The notes under the pieces were generated by a model. The model ran no database searches. It was not told where the DNA came from and saw nothing but the letters and a program-made list of their open reading frames with translations. A DNA stretch of 64,000 nt from Rhodococcoides trifolii (GTDB taxonomy: Bacteria > Actinomycetota > Actinomycetes > Mycobacteriales > Mycobacteriaceae), in the NCBI RefSeq assembly GCF_014635345.1, contig NZ_BMCU01000002.1, forward strand, positions 930,001 to 994,000, read 5' to 3'. Shown in pieces: positions 8,388-16,731 of this stretch. The position numbers were made by a program, and so were the translations under genes. The number at the start of each line of letters is the position of its first letter. Positions within the stretch are counted from its first letter, which is position 1.

Positions 8388-8873
8388 GTGAGTGACCTAC
8401 CCCCCATTGCGATAACGCGACTCGATCCGGGTGTGCCCATGCCCGCTCGTGCCCACCACGGCGACGCCGGGGTTGACCTGACCACCACCACGGACGTGGT
8501 CATTGCACCGGGGCAGCGAGTGGTGGTGGGTACCGGCATCGCGATCGCGCTGCCGATCGGCACGGTCGGGTTGGTGCACCCCCGGTCCGGGCTCGCGGCC
8601 AAAACCGGTCTCTCCGTGGTGAATACGCCGGGCACCGTGGACGCCGGGTACCGGGGTGAGATCAAGGTGTGCCTGATCAATCACGACCTCGAGACTCCTG
8701 TCGACCTGCGGCGCGGCGATCGCATTGCGCAGCTGTTGGTGCAGCGCGTCGAATTGGTGGACTTCGTGGAGGTCGAGGCACTCGACGAAACCACCCGCGG
8801 TAGCGGCGGATACGGCTCGAGCGGCGGCCACGCACTTCTGCGGACCGTCGGAGCAGGCGAGAAGGAGAGCTGA
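8388..8873 (+). CDS. dut: dUTP diphosphatase (dUTPase)
   Basis: A 161-residue trimeric dUTPase that hydrolyses dUTP to dUMP, keeping uracil out of DNA and feeding dTMP synthesis. The five family motifs are present: [42 protein letters not shown] and the glycine-rich C-terminal arm [15 protein letters not shown] at 8388 is chosen; the frame extends further upstream but would run into the divergent gene. Ortholog of Rv2697c. Confidence 0.95.
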   Translation: MSDLPPIAITRLDPGVPMPARAHHGDAGVDLTTTTDVVIAPGQRVVVGTGIAIALPIGTVGLVHPRSGLAAKTGLSVVNTPGTVDAGYRGEIKVCLINHDLETPVDLRRGDRIAQLLVQRVELVDFVEVEALDETTRGSGGYGSSGGHALLRTVGAGEKES

Positions 8874-8875
8874 GC

Positions 8876-9640
8876 ATGTTCGGACGACGTAGCAAGAACG
8901 AGAGCGCGGCCACCACGGGTGACTCGGACGAGGACGTCACCGACGGTGTCGGTCGCACCGAGGACGGGCCGTTCGAACTCACCGATCTGGACGACGATCG
9001 CGAAACACTGCTGCAGGGTCGGCTGGACCTGGGATCGGTGCTGGTTCCGGTTCCGGACGGTGGTCAACTCCAGGTCGAGATGACACCCGCCGGAGCGCCG
9101 CAGGCGGTTCATCTCATGACCCAGCACGGCCGCATCACCGTCGCGGCCTTCGCCGCACCGAAGTCGCCCGGGCAGTGGCGGGACGTGGCGTCCGAGCTCG
9201 CGGACGCCCTGCGCACGGACAGCGCGTCGGTGAGCATCGAGACGGGTCCGTGGGGCCGTGAGGTACTGGCGTCCACGGTGAACGGCGACCTGCGCTTCGT
9301 CGGAGTCGACGGTTACCGCTGGATGATTCGCGGTGTCGCGACAGGGCCGGTGGGCACCGTCGACGTCGACTCGGCGCTCGCCAAGCAAATTCGTACCGTG
9401 ATTCGCGGCACCGTCGTCGACCGGGGGACCGAGCCGCACCCGGTCCGCACTCCGCTCCCGATCACGTTGCCGCAGGCGCTGGCCGACCAGCTGGCGGCGG
9501 CGCACCAACAGCAGGTCGCGCAGGCGCAGGCACCCGCGACCCCTGGGCCCGCCCCCACGCAGCAGGCGCCGGCGCCGCAGCCGGACAATCCGCAGCCGCG
9601 TCGGGGTGCGTCGGGTTCAGCCATGCAGCAACTGGGCTGA
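8876..9640 (+). CDS. DUF3710 domain protein
   Basis: A 254-residue soluble protein, acidic at the N-terminus and ending in a Pro/Gln/Ala-rich tail of about 55 residues. The middle carries the conserved actinobacterial DUF3710 region (GPFELTDLDD, WGREVLASTVNGDLRFVGVDGYRWMIRG). The function is unknown. It begins 2 nt after dut with a strong GAAGGAG site, so the two are one transcript. Likely ortholog of Rv2696c. Its 3' end overlaps the convergent hydrolase gene by 24 bp. Confidence 0.85.
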   Translation: MFGRRSKNESAATTGDSDEDVTDGVGRTEDGPFELTDLDDDRETLLQGRLDLGSVLVPVPDGGQLQVEMTPAGAPQAVHLMTQHGRITVAAFAAPKSPGQWRDVASELADALRTDSASVSIETGPWGREVLASTVNGDLRFVGVDGYRWMIRGVATGPVGTVDVDSALAKQIRTVIRGTVVDRGTEPHPVRTPLPITLPQALADQLAAAHQQQVAQAQAPATPGPAPTQQAPAPQPDNPQPRRGASGSAMQQLG

Positions 9641-10354
9641 TCCCTTCTCGTCGGCGCCGCGCACGGCGTCGACGCACAGTCGGCCGAGCACGGACGGGTC
9701 GGTGCCGAGTCGGTCGAGGGTGAGGGTGGTCAACGCCGCGACCGGAATCTCGGCGGCCCAGTGCCGAGCGACGTCCACGGGGTGGACGGGGTCGTCCACG
9801 GCGGCGACGATGCCCACCGGAACACGGACCGTGCGCAGTACCTGCGTCGTCGGCGAGGTGTACTGCGCGGCCTCGTCGAGGGCGGCCGGGAGATCGGGCC
9901 ATTGCTCGCGCCACGACCGGGACAGCATGCGCGAAAGCCACGGCGGAGACGACGCCGTCATCGCGGCGATCGCTGCCTCCAGGCCGATCGAGCGCAGCAG
10001 GTCCGCGGTGGCGTGCGCACTTGCCGCAGCCGGGGCATCGGAGCCGTCGCCCGTCCACGCGGGCAGTGCAACCAGGACTGCGGCCACCCGACCCGGATTG
10101 TCCGCGGCCCACCCGAGTGCGACGGCCGCACCGATCGACACTCCGCCCACCACGATCGGCGTGACGGCGGCCTCCGCCGCCAGGTCGAGGGCGCGGCGGT
10201 AGCCGGCCACCAGAGCGGACGGCTCCGGTCGAACCGCCGTCACAGCGGATCCGACGTTCGCGACGGCGGGGCCGAAGGCTTCTTCGACGAACCGTGCATC
10301 CGACCCTGTTCCGGGCAGAAGAATCACAGTTCGGGGTGTATCGAACAGGGGCAT
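9617..10354 (-). CDS. Alpha/beta hydrolase
   Basis: A 245-residue protein of the alpha/beta hydrolase fold. The oxyanion loop is near ILLPGTGSD and the nucleophile elbow is GVSIG (about residue 76). An Asp lies in VDDPVHPVD (about residue 185), followed immediately by a candidate His. It looks intracellular, with no signal peptide. The substrate is unknown; Rv2695 is the likely ortholog. ATG at 10354 is preferred over an upstream GTG because the extra residues look random. Confidence 0.8.
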   Translation of the reverse strand: MPLFDTPRTVILLPGTGSDARFVEEAFGPAVANVGSAVTAVRPEPSALVAGYRRALDLAAEAAVTPIVVGGVSIGAAVALGWAADNPGRVAAVLVALPAWTGDGSDAPAAASAHATADLLRSIGLEAAIAAMTASSPPWLSRMLSRSWREQWPDLPAALDEAAQYTSPTTQVLRTVRVPVGIVAAVDDPVHPVDVARHWAAEIPVAALTTLTLDRLGTDPSVLGRLCVDAVRGADEKGSAQLLHG

Positions 10355-10448
10355 CGAACGATCCTGCACGGGCGGTGCCACTGGTGTGGTTGTCGGGTCC
10401 GGAGAGGACTACAGTCGAGCGCACTGTCCGAATTACCAGGAGCGCACC

Positions 10449-10835
10449 ATGGCACCCGCTGCCGCAGGATATTTCCGCCGCATGACCCGCAAACTCACCG
10501 CCGACATCGACCAGCTCGATGCCGAGGACATGGCGGAGTCGTCGCAGGCGTCCGGAGCGCAGCGCGCGTGCGATTGCACCCGTGGCGAGGAAGCGACCAT
10601 TCTCGGCCGCCTCCGCAGCGTGGAGGCGTGTTCCAAAGCAGCCAACGCCAACATCGAGGCCGAGTTGTTCGACGGGACCGACACCATCACGCTGGTGTGG
10701 ATCGGCCGACGTCGTATCGCCGGTATCGAACCGGGCAAGACGGTCCTGATCAGGGGCCGCGTCGGCGAACGCGACGGGCGCAAGATCGTCTACAACCCGT
10801 ATTACGAACTCCACGAGGATTCCGAGCTCTCTTGA
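10449..10835 (+). CDS. OB-fold nucleic-acid-binding protein
   Basis: A 128-residue protein. After about 45 polar residues comes a single OB-fold (EEATILGRLRSVEACSKA to GKTVLIRGRVGERDGRKIVYNPYYEL), close to the tRNA-anticodon/RecG-type wedge class. It probably binds single-stranded DNA or RNA; the partner is unknown. ATG at 10449 has AGGAG 7 nt before it. Likely ortholog of Rv2694c. Its stop codon overlaps the TTG start of the DUF3159 gene, so the two are translationally coupled. Confidence 0.85.
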   Translation: MAPAAAGYFRRMTRKLTADIDQLDAEDMAESSQASGAQRACDCTRGEEATILGRLRSVEACSKAANANIEAELFDGTDTITLVWIGRRRIAGIEPGKTVLIRGRVGERDGRKIVYNPYYELHEDSELS

Positions 10836-11575
10836 CCGAACAACGACCTTCGGGCGAGCGCGAACAGCGACCGGAGACCGTTCTCGAACAGATGGGCGGC
10901 ATCGGCGGCCTCGTCTACTCGACGCTTCCCGTCATCGCCTTCGTTCCCCTCAACTCGCTGTTCGGTCTCACCGTGGCCATTTGGTCAGCTCTCGGCATCG
11001 CCGCGGCAATCCTGGTGTGGCGCTTGATCGGTCGCAATCCGATTCAGCCGGCCATCTCCGGTTTCCTGGGGGTCGGGGTGTGCGCGTTCATCGCGCATCG
11101 AACCGGAGACGCCAAGGGCTTCTTCTTGTTCGGTATCTACACCTCGCTGCTGTACGGCGGAGTTTTCCTGGTGTCGATTCTGGTTCGCTGGCCACTGGTC
11201 GGCATCATCTGGGGCGCTTTGAACGGTGGCGGAACGCAATGGCGCCGCGTGAAAGGCGCGATGCGGGCGTACGACATCGCCACGGCGGCATGGGTTCTCG
11301 TCTTCGCGGCTCGTTACGTGGTCCAGTCGCAGCTCTATGACGCCGATCGGACCGGGTGGCTCGCAGTTGCGCGCATCGCAATGGGATGGCCGCTGGCGGC
11401 ATTGGCGTTCGTCGTCACGTTCTGGGCGGTGCGTCGGGCCGACTCGTTGGTGTCACCGAAAGAGGTGTCACCGAAAGAGGTGTCACCGAAAGAGGTGTCA
11501 CCGAAAGAGGTGTCACCGAACGAGGTGACCGTCGGCGAGACCGAGCCGGACGCGCGACCGGTCAGCGAGCCGTGA
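10832..11575 (+). CDS. DUF3159 family membrane protein with C-terminal VSPKE repeat
   Basis: A 247-residue integral membrane protein with about six hydrophobic helices between residues 25 and 200 (IGGLVYSTLPVIAFVPLNSLFG is the family start). A TTG at 10832 overlaps the previous stop as TTGA. The cytoplasmic tail carries five tandem pentapeptides VSPKE (last copy VSPNE), encoded by a 15-bp DNA repeat. Function is unknown; Rv2693c is the likely ortholog, and the neighbouring ceoB/ceoC genes hint at a link to ion transport. Its last 14 bp overlap the convergent ceoC gene. Confidence 0.85.
   Translation: MTEQRPSGEREQRPETVLEQMGGIGGLVYSTLPVIAFVPLNSLFGLTVAIWSALGIAAAILVWRLIGRNPIQPAISGFLGVGVCAFIAHRTGDAKGFFLFGIYTSLLYGGVFLVSILVRWPLVGIIWGALNGGGTQWRRVKGAMRAYDIATAAWVLVFAARYVVQSQLYDADRTGWLAVARIAMGWPLAALAFVVTFWAVRRADSLVSPKEVSPKEVSPKEVSPKEVSPNEVTVGETEPDARPVSEP
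11450..11524 (+). repeat. Five in-frame 15-bp tandem repeats
   Basis: Four identical copies of GTGTCACCGAAAGAG and a fifth with one change (A to C). Each encodes VSPKE or VSPNE, so copy-number change keeps the reading frame. The near-perfect identity at DNA level, including wobble positions, indicates recent expansion. Confidence 0.95.
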
Positions 11576-12227
11576 GTCCGAGCGCCGCGCGGAGCTGATC
11601 CTCGACGTCGACCGTCGTGACGAACAGCAGTTCGTCGCCACCCTCGATCGGATCGTCCTTCTCGGGAACGATCACCCGGCCGCCACGAAGAATGGTGACG
11701 AGTGCGGCATCGCGCGGCAGATCGACCTTGCGCACAGCCTTCCCGGCCAGCGGAGTGTCGGCGGGCAGTGTGATCTCCACCAGATTTGCCTGACCCTGGC
11801 GCAGGGTCATCAACCGGACCAGGTCGCCGACCGATACCGCTTCCTCCACCAGTGAGGCCAGCATGCGCGGTGTCGAGACCGCGACGTCCACACCCCAGGC
11901 ACTGTCGAACAGCCACTCGTTGCGCGGGTCGTTGACGCGCGCGACGACGCGGTTGACGCCGAACTCGGTCTTGGCCAGAAGGCTGAGCACGAGGTTCGCC
12001 TTGTCGTCACCCGTCGCTGCGATCACCACGTCGTACGTCTGCATCTCGGCGTCTTCGAGCGTGACCAGCTCGCACGCGTCGGCGAGAATCCACTCCGCAT
12101 CGGCAACGGCCTCGGGATCGACGTGCTCGAGCTTGCGCTCGATCAGCAGAACGTGGTGTTTGCTGCGCAGCAACTCGCGTGCGATGGAGCGGCCCACCGC
12201 ACCTGCGCCGGCAATTGCAACCCTCAT
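11562..12227 (-). CDS. ceoC: TrkA-type RCK potassium-transport regulator CeoC
   Basis: A 221-residue protein with one RCK_N Rossmann domain (MRVAIAGAGAVGRSIARELL, GxGxxG at residues 7-12) and one RCK_C domain (LVEITLPADTPLAGKAV to ELLFVTT). Such proteins bind NAD(H), ATP or c-di-AMP and gate a K+ transporter on the cytoplasmic face. ATG at 12227 is chosen because the Rossmann fold starts there. It is downstream of ceoB (34 bp apart) in one operon. Ortholog of Rv2692. Confidence 0.93.
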   Translation of the reverse strand: MRVAIAGAGAVGRSIARELLRSKHHVLLIERKLEHVDPEAVADAEWILADACELVTLEDAEMQTYDVVIAATGDDKANLVLSLLAKTEFGVNRVVARVNDPRNEWLFDSAWGVDVAVSTPRMLASLVEEAVSVGDLVRLMTLRQGQANLVEITLPADTPLAGKAVRKVDLPRDAALVTILRGGRVIVPEKDDPIEGGDELLFVTTVDVEDQLRAALGLTAR

Positions 12228-12261
12228 CGAGATCCACCTGTCAGAAAAGCGAAGTCGGTCA

Positions 12262-12927
12262 TCAGCTGTCCTCGGGCGGTGGATTACCCGCTGCGGCAAA
12301 GGCTTCGGCGACGGTGCCGTCCACTGCCGCGACCCACACCTCGTCGCCGGACTGCAGAACCGTCTTGCGAGTGGGCAGAACCCCGTTGCCGAATCGGATC
12401 ATGAACGCCACCCGGGTACGAGTGGCGGATTCCAGGGTGCCGACACCCTTGCCGAACCATCCGTCGTGCAGTTGGAGTTGCGCGACGGCGACGTTGCCCG
12501 ACGGGTCACGCCACTTCGTCGGTTCGGTGTCGTGAATGAGAGTGTGCAGGAAACGATCCGTGGTCCACGGGACGGTGGCAACCGTCGGGATGCCCAGGCG
12601 TTCGTAGACTGCCGCTCGCTTGGCGTCGTAGATACGGGCGACGACGCGTTCGACGCCGAACGTCTCGCGCGCGACGCGGGCGGAAATGATGTTCGAGTTG
12701 TCACCCGAGGACACCGCAGCAAACGCGTCGGCATTGTCGACCCCGGCGTCGATCAGCACCTGCCGGTCGAATCCCATTCCCACCACGGTGCGTCCGGGGA
12801 AATTCGGTCCGAGGCGCAGGAACGCGGTGCGGTCGCGGTCGATCACGGCAACCTCGTGTCCGATCCGGACGAGAGCTGCGGCGAGCGACGACCCGACTCG
12901 GCCACACCCCATGACGACTACGTACAA
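12262..12927 (-). CDS. ceoB: TrkA-type RCK potassium-transport regulator CeoB
   Basis: A 221-residue protein, again one RCK_N (YVVVMGCGRVGSSLAAALV) plus one RCK_C domain. TTG at 12927 is the best start: GGAG lies 5 nt before it and the Rossmann fold starts at the second residue. The frame is open 73 codons further, but that part is low-complexity and not family-like. With CeoC it would form the regulatory ring of a Trk-type K+ uptake system. No TrkH/TrkG pore gene is in the window; the divergent APC permease is the nearest membrane partner. Ortholog of Rv2691. Confidence 0.93.
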   Translation of the reverse strand: MYVVVMGCGRVGSSLAAALVRIGHEVAVIDRDRTAFLRLGPNFPGRTVVGMGFDRQVLIDAGVDNADAFAAVSSGDNSNIISARVARETFGVERVVARIYDAKRAAVYERLGIPTVATVPWTTDRFLHTLIHDTEPTKWRDPSGNVAVAQLQLHDGWFGKGVGTLESATRTRVAFMIRFGNGVLPTRKTVLQSGDEVWVAAVDGTVAEAFAAAGNPPPEDS

Positions 12928-13074
12928 CGCTGCTCCGTTCGGGGCAAGTGCGAGTGAACCTTCGAGAGTGAACGGTACAACCGTGGACGGATCCGACGAA
13001 ACCGGCCGCGACTGGCCGCGGCGCTCGGCACCCGAAGCGCCCCGACCGGGCGTACACGCCTTACGCTTCCCACT

Positions 13075-15072
13075 GTGTCCAAGCTTTCGACGGCCACCAA
13101 GAGGCTGCTGCTGGGTAGGCCGTTCCGTAGCGACACGCTCGGACATACTCTCCTGCCCAAGCGGATCGCCCTACCGGTGTTCGCGTCCGATGCCATGTCC
13201 TCCGTCGCCTACGCGCCCGAGGAAATCTTCCTCGTGCTCTCGGTCGCCGGGATCAGCGCCTACTCGTTCAGCATCTGGATCGGTCTTGCCGTCGCGGTCG
13301 TCATGGCCGTCGTCGTCGCCAGTTACCGGCAGAACGTGCACGCGTATCCGTCCGGCGGTGGCGACTACGAAGTCGCCACGACCAACCTCGGGCCGACGGC
13401 GGGCCTGACCGTGGGCAGCGCCCTCCTGGTCGACTACGTCCTGACCGTCGCGGTGTCCATCTCGGCCGCCGCGTCCAACATCGGGTCGGCAGTGCCGTTC
13501 GTCGCGACGCACAAGGTTCTGTTCGCCGTCGCAGCCATCGTGCTGATCACGTCCATCAATCTCCGCGGTATCCGGGAATCGGGCACCGCGTTCGCTATCC
13601 CCACCTACGCCTTCATGGTCGGGATGTTCCTCATGCTGGTCTGGGGACTGGTCAAGGTGTTCGTCCTGGGCGACGACGTGTCCGCCGAATCGTCGAACTT
13701 CGAGTTGCGAGAGGACGACAGCCACCTCTACGGCATCGCCTTCGCGTTCCTGGTCGCCCGTGCGTTCTCGTCCGGTTGCGCGGCGCTGACGGGCGTGGAG
13801 GCCATCTCGAACGGCGTGCCGGCCTTCCGGAAGCCGAAGTCACGCAACGCGGCGACGACGCTGCTGCTGCTCGGAACCATCGGCATCACGCTCCTGATGG
13901 GCATCATCGTGCTGGCCGAGAAGATCGGGGTGAAGTACGCGGCGGACCCGGCGACGCAGCTCGTCGGCGCCCCCGACGGTTACCAGCAGAAGACGTTGAT
14001 CGCGCAGCTGGCGGAAGCGGTGTTCGCCGGCTTCCCGATCGGCTTCTACTTCATCACCATCGTGACCGCGCTGATCCTGGTACTCGCCGCGAACACCGCC
14101 TTCAACGGATTCCCGGTGCTGGGCTCGATTCTCGCGCAGGACCGTTTCCTTCCGCGTCAGTTCCACACCCGAGGCGATCGGCTCGCGTTCAGCAACGGCA
14201 TCGTGTTCCTCTCGGGGGCCGCGATCTTCTTCGTGGTGGTGTTCGGCGCCGAGGTCACCAAGCTGATCCAGCTCTACATCGTCGGGGTGTTCGTCTCGTT
14301 CACCCTGAGCCAGACCGGCATGATTCGGCACTGGACCCGGTTGCTGAAGGCCGAGACCGACCCGTCGGCCCGGCGGCAGATGATGCGATCGCGCGTGGTG
14401 AACAGCATCGGCCTCGGTATGACCGCAACCGTCCTCGTGATCGTCCTCATCACCAAGTTTGCCGCCGGTGCGTGGATCGCGATCGTGGCGATGGTCGCGA
14501 TCTTCGGATTGATGAAACTGATTCGCAAGCACTACGACTCGGTGACCACGGAACTCGAGGACTTCGAATGGGACGGAGTTCTGCCCAGCCGCACCCACTC
14601 GATCGTCCTGGTGTCGAAACTGCACGGGCCTACCCAGCGCGCGCTCGCCTACGCACGTGCGAGCCGACCGGACACGCTCGAGGCCATCACCGTGAACGTG
14701 GACGAGCCGGATACTCGAAAGTTGGTGCGGGAGTGGGAGAACAGTGACGTGTCCGTGCCGTTGAAGGTGGTCGAGTCGCCGTACCGGGAGATCACGAAGC
14801 CCGTCCTGGACTACGTGAAGCGGGTGCGCCGCGACTCGCCGCGCGATGTCGTCACCGTATTCATTCCCGAGTACGTCGTGGGTCACTGGTGGGAGCAGAT
14901 CCTGCACAACCAGAGCGCCCTGCGGCTCAAGAGTCGGTTGCTCTTTCAGCCGGGGGTCATGGTCACCAGCGTTCCGTGGCAGCTCAATTCGTCGGAACGA
15001 GCCAAACGCGAGCGGATCGAGAACGCCCCCGGCTCGTCGCGTCGCGGGTACGAACCGCCCGCCGGCAGGTGA
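13075..15072 (+). CDS. APC-superfamily permease, KimA-like putative K+ importer
   Basis: A 665-residue protein with about twelve transmembrane helices (to about residue 480) and a 180-residue cytoplasmic C-terminal domain. FASDAMSSVAYAPEEIF near residue 41 matches the first-helix region of KimA/YdaO-type K+/H+ symporters rather than classic amino-acid permeases. The tail (HSIVLVSKLHGPTQRALAYAR) resembles the nucleotide-binding tail that regulates KimA. GTG at 13075. It is divergent from two RCK genes, which supports ion transport. Annotated in relatives simply as an amino-acid permease (Rv2690c); the K+ role is an inference. Confidence 0.82.
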   Translation: MSKLSTATKRLLLGRPFRSDTLGHTLLPKRIALPVFASDAMSSVAYAPEEIFLVLSVAGISAYSFSIWIGLAVAVVMAVVVASYRQNVHAYPSGGGDYEVATTNLGPTAGLTVGSALLVDYVLTVAVSISAAASNIGSAVPFVATHKVLFAVAAIVLITSINLRGIRESGTAFAIPTYAFMVGMFLMLVWGLVKVFVLGDDVSAESSNFELREDDSHLYGIAFAFLVARAFSSGCAALTGVEAISNGVPAFRKPKSRNAATTLLLLGTIGITLLMGIIVLAEKIGVKYAADPATQLVGAPDGYQQKTLIAQLAEAVFAGFPIGFYFITIVTALILVLAANTAFNGFPVLGSILAQDRFLPRQFHTRGDRLAFSNGIVFLSGAAIFFVVVFGAEVTKLIQLYIVGVFVSFTLSQTGMIRHWTRLLKAETDPSARRQMMRSRVVNSIGLGMTATVLVIVLITKFAAGAWIAIVAMVAIFGLMKLIRKHYDSVTTELEDFEWDGVLPSRTHSIVLVSKLHGPTQRALAYARASRPDTLEAITVNVDEPDTRKLVREWENSDVSVPLKVVESPYREITKPVLDYVKRVRRDSPRDVVTVFIPEYVVGHWWEQILHNQSALRLKSRLLFQPGVMVTSVPWQLNSSERAKRERIENAPGSSRRGYEPPAGR

Positions 15073-16334
15073 GCGCCAACTGGTTCGGGGAGACCTTCGA
15101 GGTTCGGGTCGACGGTCCTGCACACGGCGGATTCTGCGTCGGGCGTCGGGACGGACGTGTCGTCTTCGTTCGGCACACGCTCCCGGGCGAACTCGTCCTG
15201 GTGCGGGTCACCGAGGATCCGGGCAAGTCGTTCTGCCGCGCGGACGCCGTCGAGGTGCTCGATCCGTCACCCGACCGGATTCCGGCGCGCTGCCCCATCT
15301 CGGGACCCGGCGCATCCGGGTGCTGCGACTTCTCGCACGTGACTCCTGGCGCGCTGCGTGTCATCAAGTCCACGGTGGTCCGCGAACAACTGGCAAAGAT
15401 CGCACAGATCGACCGTGAGGTGACGGTGGAAGCGCTGCCCGGCCGCGACGACGGCACCCAGTGGCGCAGCCGCGTACGACTCGCGGTCGACGACACCGGC
15501 CGCGCGGGCTTCCACCGGTTTCGGAGCTCGCGCCTCGTCACCGACCTCCGGTGTCCCCAGGTCGTGCCGGGGCTCTACGACGAGCTCGGGGACGCGTCCT
15601 GGCGTCCGGACTCCGAACTGCACGTGGTGGTCGATTCGACCGGGACAAGGCACGTCGTCGAGTCCTCCGCCGCACAGAGCCGGACCGCGCGCACCGACCG
15701 TGGTCGTCGCGGCGCTGCCGCCCGTCGTGCCGGCGCGTCGGGTCCGAGGCGCCACCGTGTCCTGGAGGGAACCGGACGGCCCGTCGAGCGGGTGGGCGCG
15801 CGGGACTGGGAACTCGACGCGACCGGTTTCTGGCAGGCACACACCGGCGCGGCCGATCGGTACAGCGACGTGGTCCGGAATTGGTCCGGGGCGCTGTCGG
15901 GGGCGACTGCGTGGGATCTGTACTGCGGGGTCGGGGTGTTCGCGTCCGTCCTGGCCGACCAGGTCGGGCCGCATGGATCGGTGGTCGGCGCGGAATTCTC
16001 GCGGCAGGCGGTCGTCGACGGTCGAGCGGCGTTGGACGATCTGCCGCAGGTGTCGCTGTATTCGGGTCGGGTCGAGCGGATGTTCGATCGGTTGCCGTCG
16101 AACCCGTCCGTGGTCGTGCTCGACCCACCTCGATCGGGCGCCGGGCGTGACGTGGTGGCCGGGGTCTCGGCGGCCGGAGCGGGCGCGCTCGTGCACATCG
16201 GGTGTGATCCCGCCGCATTCGCGCGCGACGCCGGTCTGTACGAGCAGGCCGGCTACCGGTTGACCGAACTGCGGGCGTTCGACGCGTTTCCGCTGACCCA
16301 CCATGTCGAGGTGATCGGGCTGTTCACGCGGTAG
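15069..16334 (+). CDS. TRAM-domain class I SAM-dependent RNA methyltransferase (RlmD/TrmA-like)
   Basis: A 421-residue enzyme that probably makes 5-methyluridine in rRNA or tRNA. An N-terminal TRAM domain (about 8-62) is followed by a cysteine cluster (CPISGPGASGCCDF) that may hold an Fe-S cluster, as in RumA. The SAM domain has WDLYCGVGVFASVLA and VVLDPPRSGAG. The catalytic cysteine is in HIGCDPA and the general base Glu in HHVEVIGLF. Residues 205-240 are a basic, low-complexity insert. GTG at 15069 overlaps the permease stop (GTGA). Ortholog of Rv2689c. Confidence 0.9.
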   Translation: MSANWFGETFEVRVDGPAHGGFCVGRRDGRVVFVRHTLPGELVLVRVTEDPGKSFCRADAVEVLDPSPDRIPARCPISGPGASGCCDFSHVTPGALRVIKSTVVREQLAKIAQIDREVTVEALPGRDDGTQWRSRVRLAVDDTGRAGFHRFRSSRLVTDLRCPQVVPGLYDELGDASWRPDSELHVVVDSTGTRHVVESSAAQSRTARTDRGRRGAAARRAGASGPRRHRVLEGTGRPVERVGARDWELDATGFWQAHTGAADRYSDVVRNWSGALSGATAWDLYCGVGVFASVLADQVGPHGSVVGAEFSRQAVVDGRAALDDLPQVSLYSGRVERMFDRLPSNPSVVVLDPPRSGAGRDVVAGVSAAGAGALVHIGCDPAAFARDAGLYEQAGYRLTELRAFDAFPLTHHVEVIGLFTR

Positions 16335-16468
16335 TCGTGAATCACGGCGCCGCGCTGCTGCATCCGGCGGGCACCGCAGGAACACCGTTCGTAGCTCACC
16401 GCGCCTTCGCTGGTGCGGTGGGTGGATTCCGTGGTCCAGGAGTGCAGGCAGCTGATCGTCGAGGTCAT
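16253..16468 (-). CDS. Small cysteine-containing hypothetical protein
   Basis: A 71-residue frame. Its first half, HSWTTESTHRTSEGAVSYERC followed by SCG, looks like a small actinobacterial family with a W-x2-ES-x-H-x-TSEG-x3-Y-x-RC-x-CG pattern, recalled rather than looked up. Its last 27 residues overlap the 3' end of the methyltransferase gene on the other strand, which weakens the case and suggests that the gene may be degenerate there. It is divergent from sigK. The function is unknown. Confidence 0.45.
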   Translation of the reverse strand: MTSTISCLHSWTTESTHRTSEGAVSYERCSCGARRMQQRGAVIHDYRVNSPITSTWWVSGNASNARSSVNR

Positions 16469-16556
16469 GTCCGTCAGTATTCGGTAATGGTCTTGTACGG
16501 CTCAACCCTTACAGAAGTTCCGAAAACGGGCGCGGGGACCGATACGCGGGCACAAT

Positions 16557-16583
16557 CCATCTCGGGGTACAGCGGCGCCGAAT
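16557..16583 (+). promoter_or_regulatory. Candidate SigK-type autoregulated promoter
   Basis: CCATCT at 16557-16562 and CCGAAT at 16578-16583 are separated by 15 bp. They resemble the -35 CCATCC and -10 CCGAAT recognised by mycobacterial SigK, with a slightly short spacer. The site is about 150 bp upstream of the chosen sigK start. A second CCGAAT at 16606-16611 has no -35 partner. Confidence 0.45.
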
Positions 16584-16731
16584 GCGGAGCACAGCGACAC
16601 GCGCGCCGAATGGGCGGTTCACGTGCGAAGACGCCCGTAATTGACGGAGGTGTGCAGGTGCAGCTCCGATGAGCACTACTCTCATGATCGATGAACGCGA
16701 CCACGACCTGTGTCTCCGGGAGGTACACCCG

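Noticed and set aside
11450..11524. 15-bp repeats as iterons of a replication origin
   Set aside because: They are in frame within a conserved membrane-protein gene and no replication protein is near.
12928..13074. c-di-AMP (ydaO) riboswitch before the KimA-like permease
   Set aside because: Expected conserved stems were not recognisable in the 147-bp gap by eye; a covariance search would be needed to exclude it fully.
12928..13146. 73-codon N-terminal extension of CeoB
   Set aside because: Low-complexity, and the Rossmann fold starts right after a TTG with a perfect ribosome binding site; the extension would also cover the divergent permease start.
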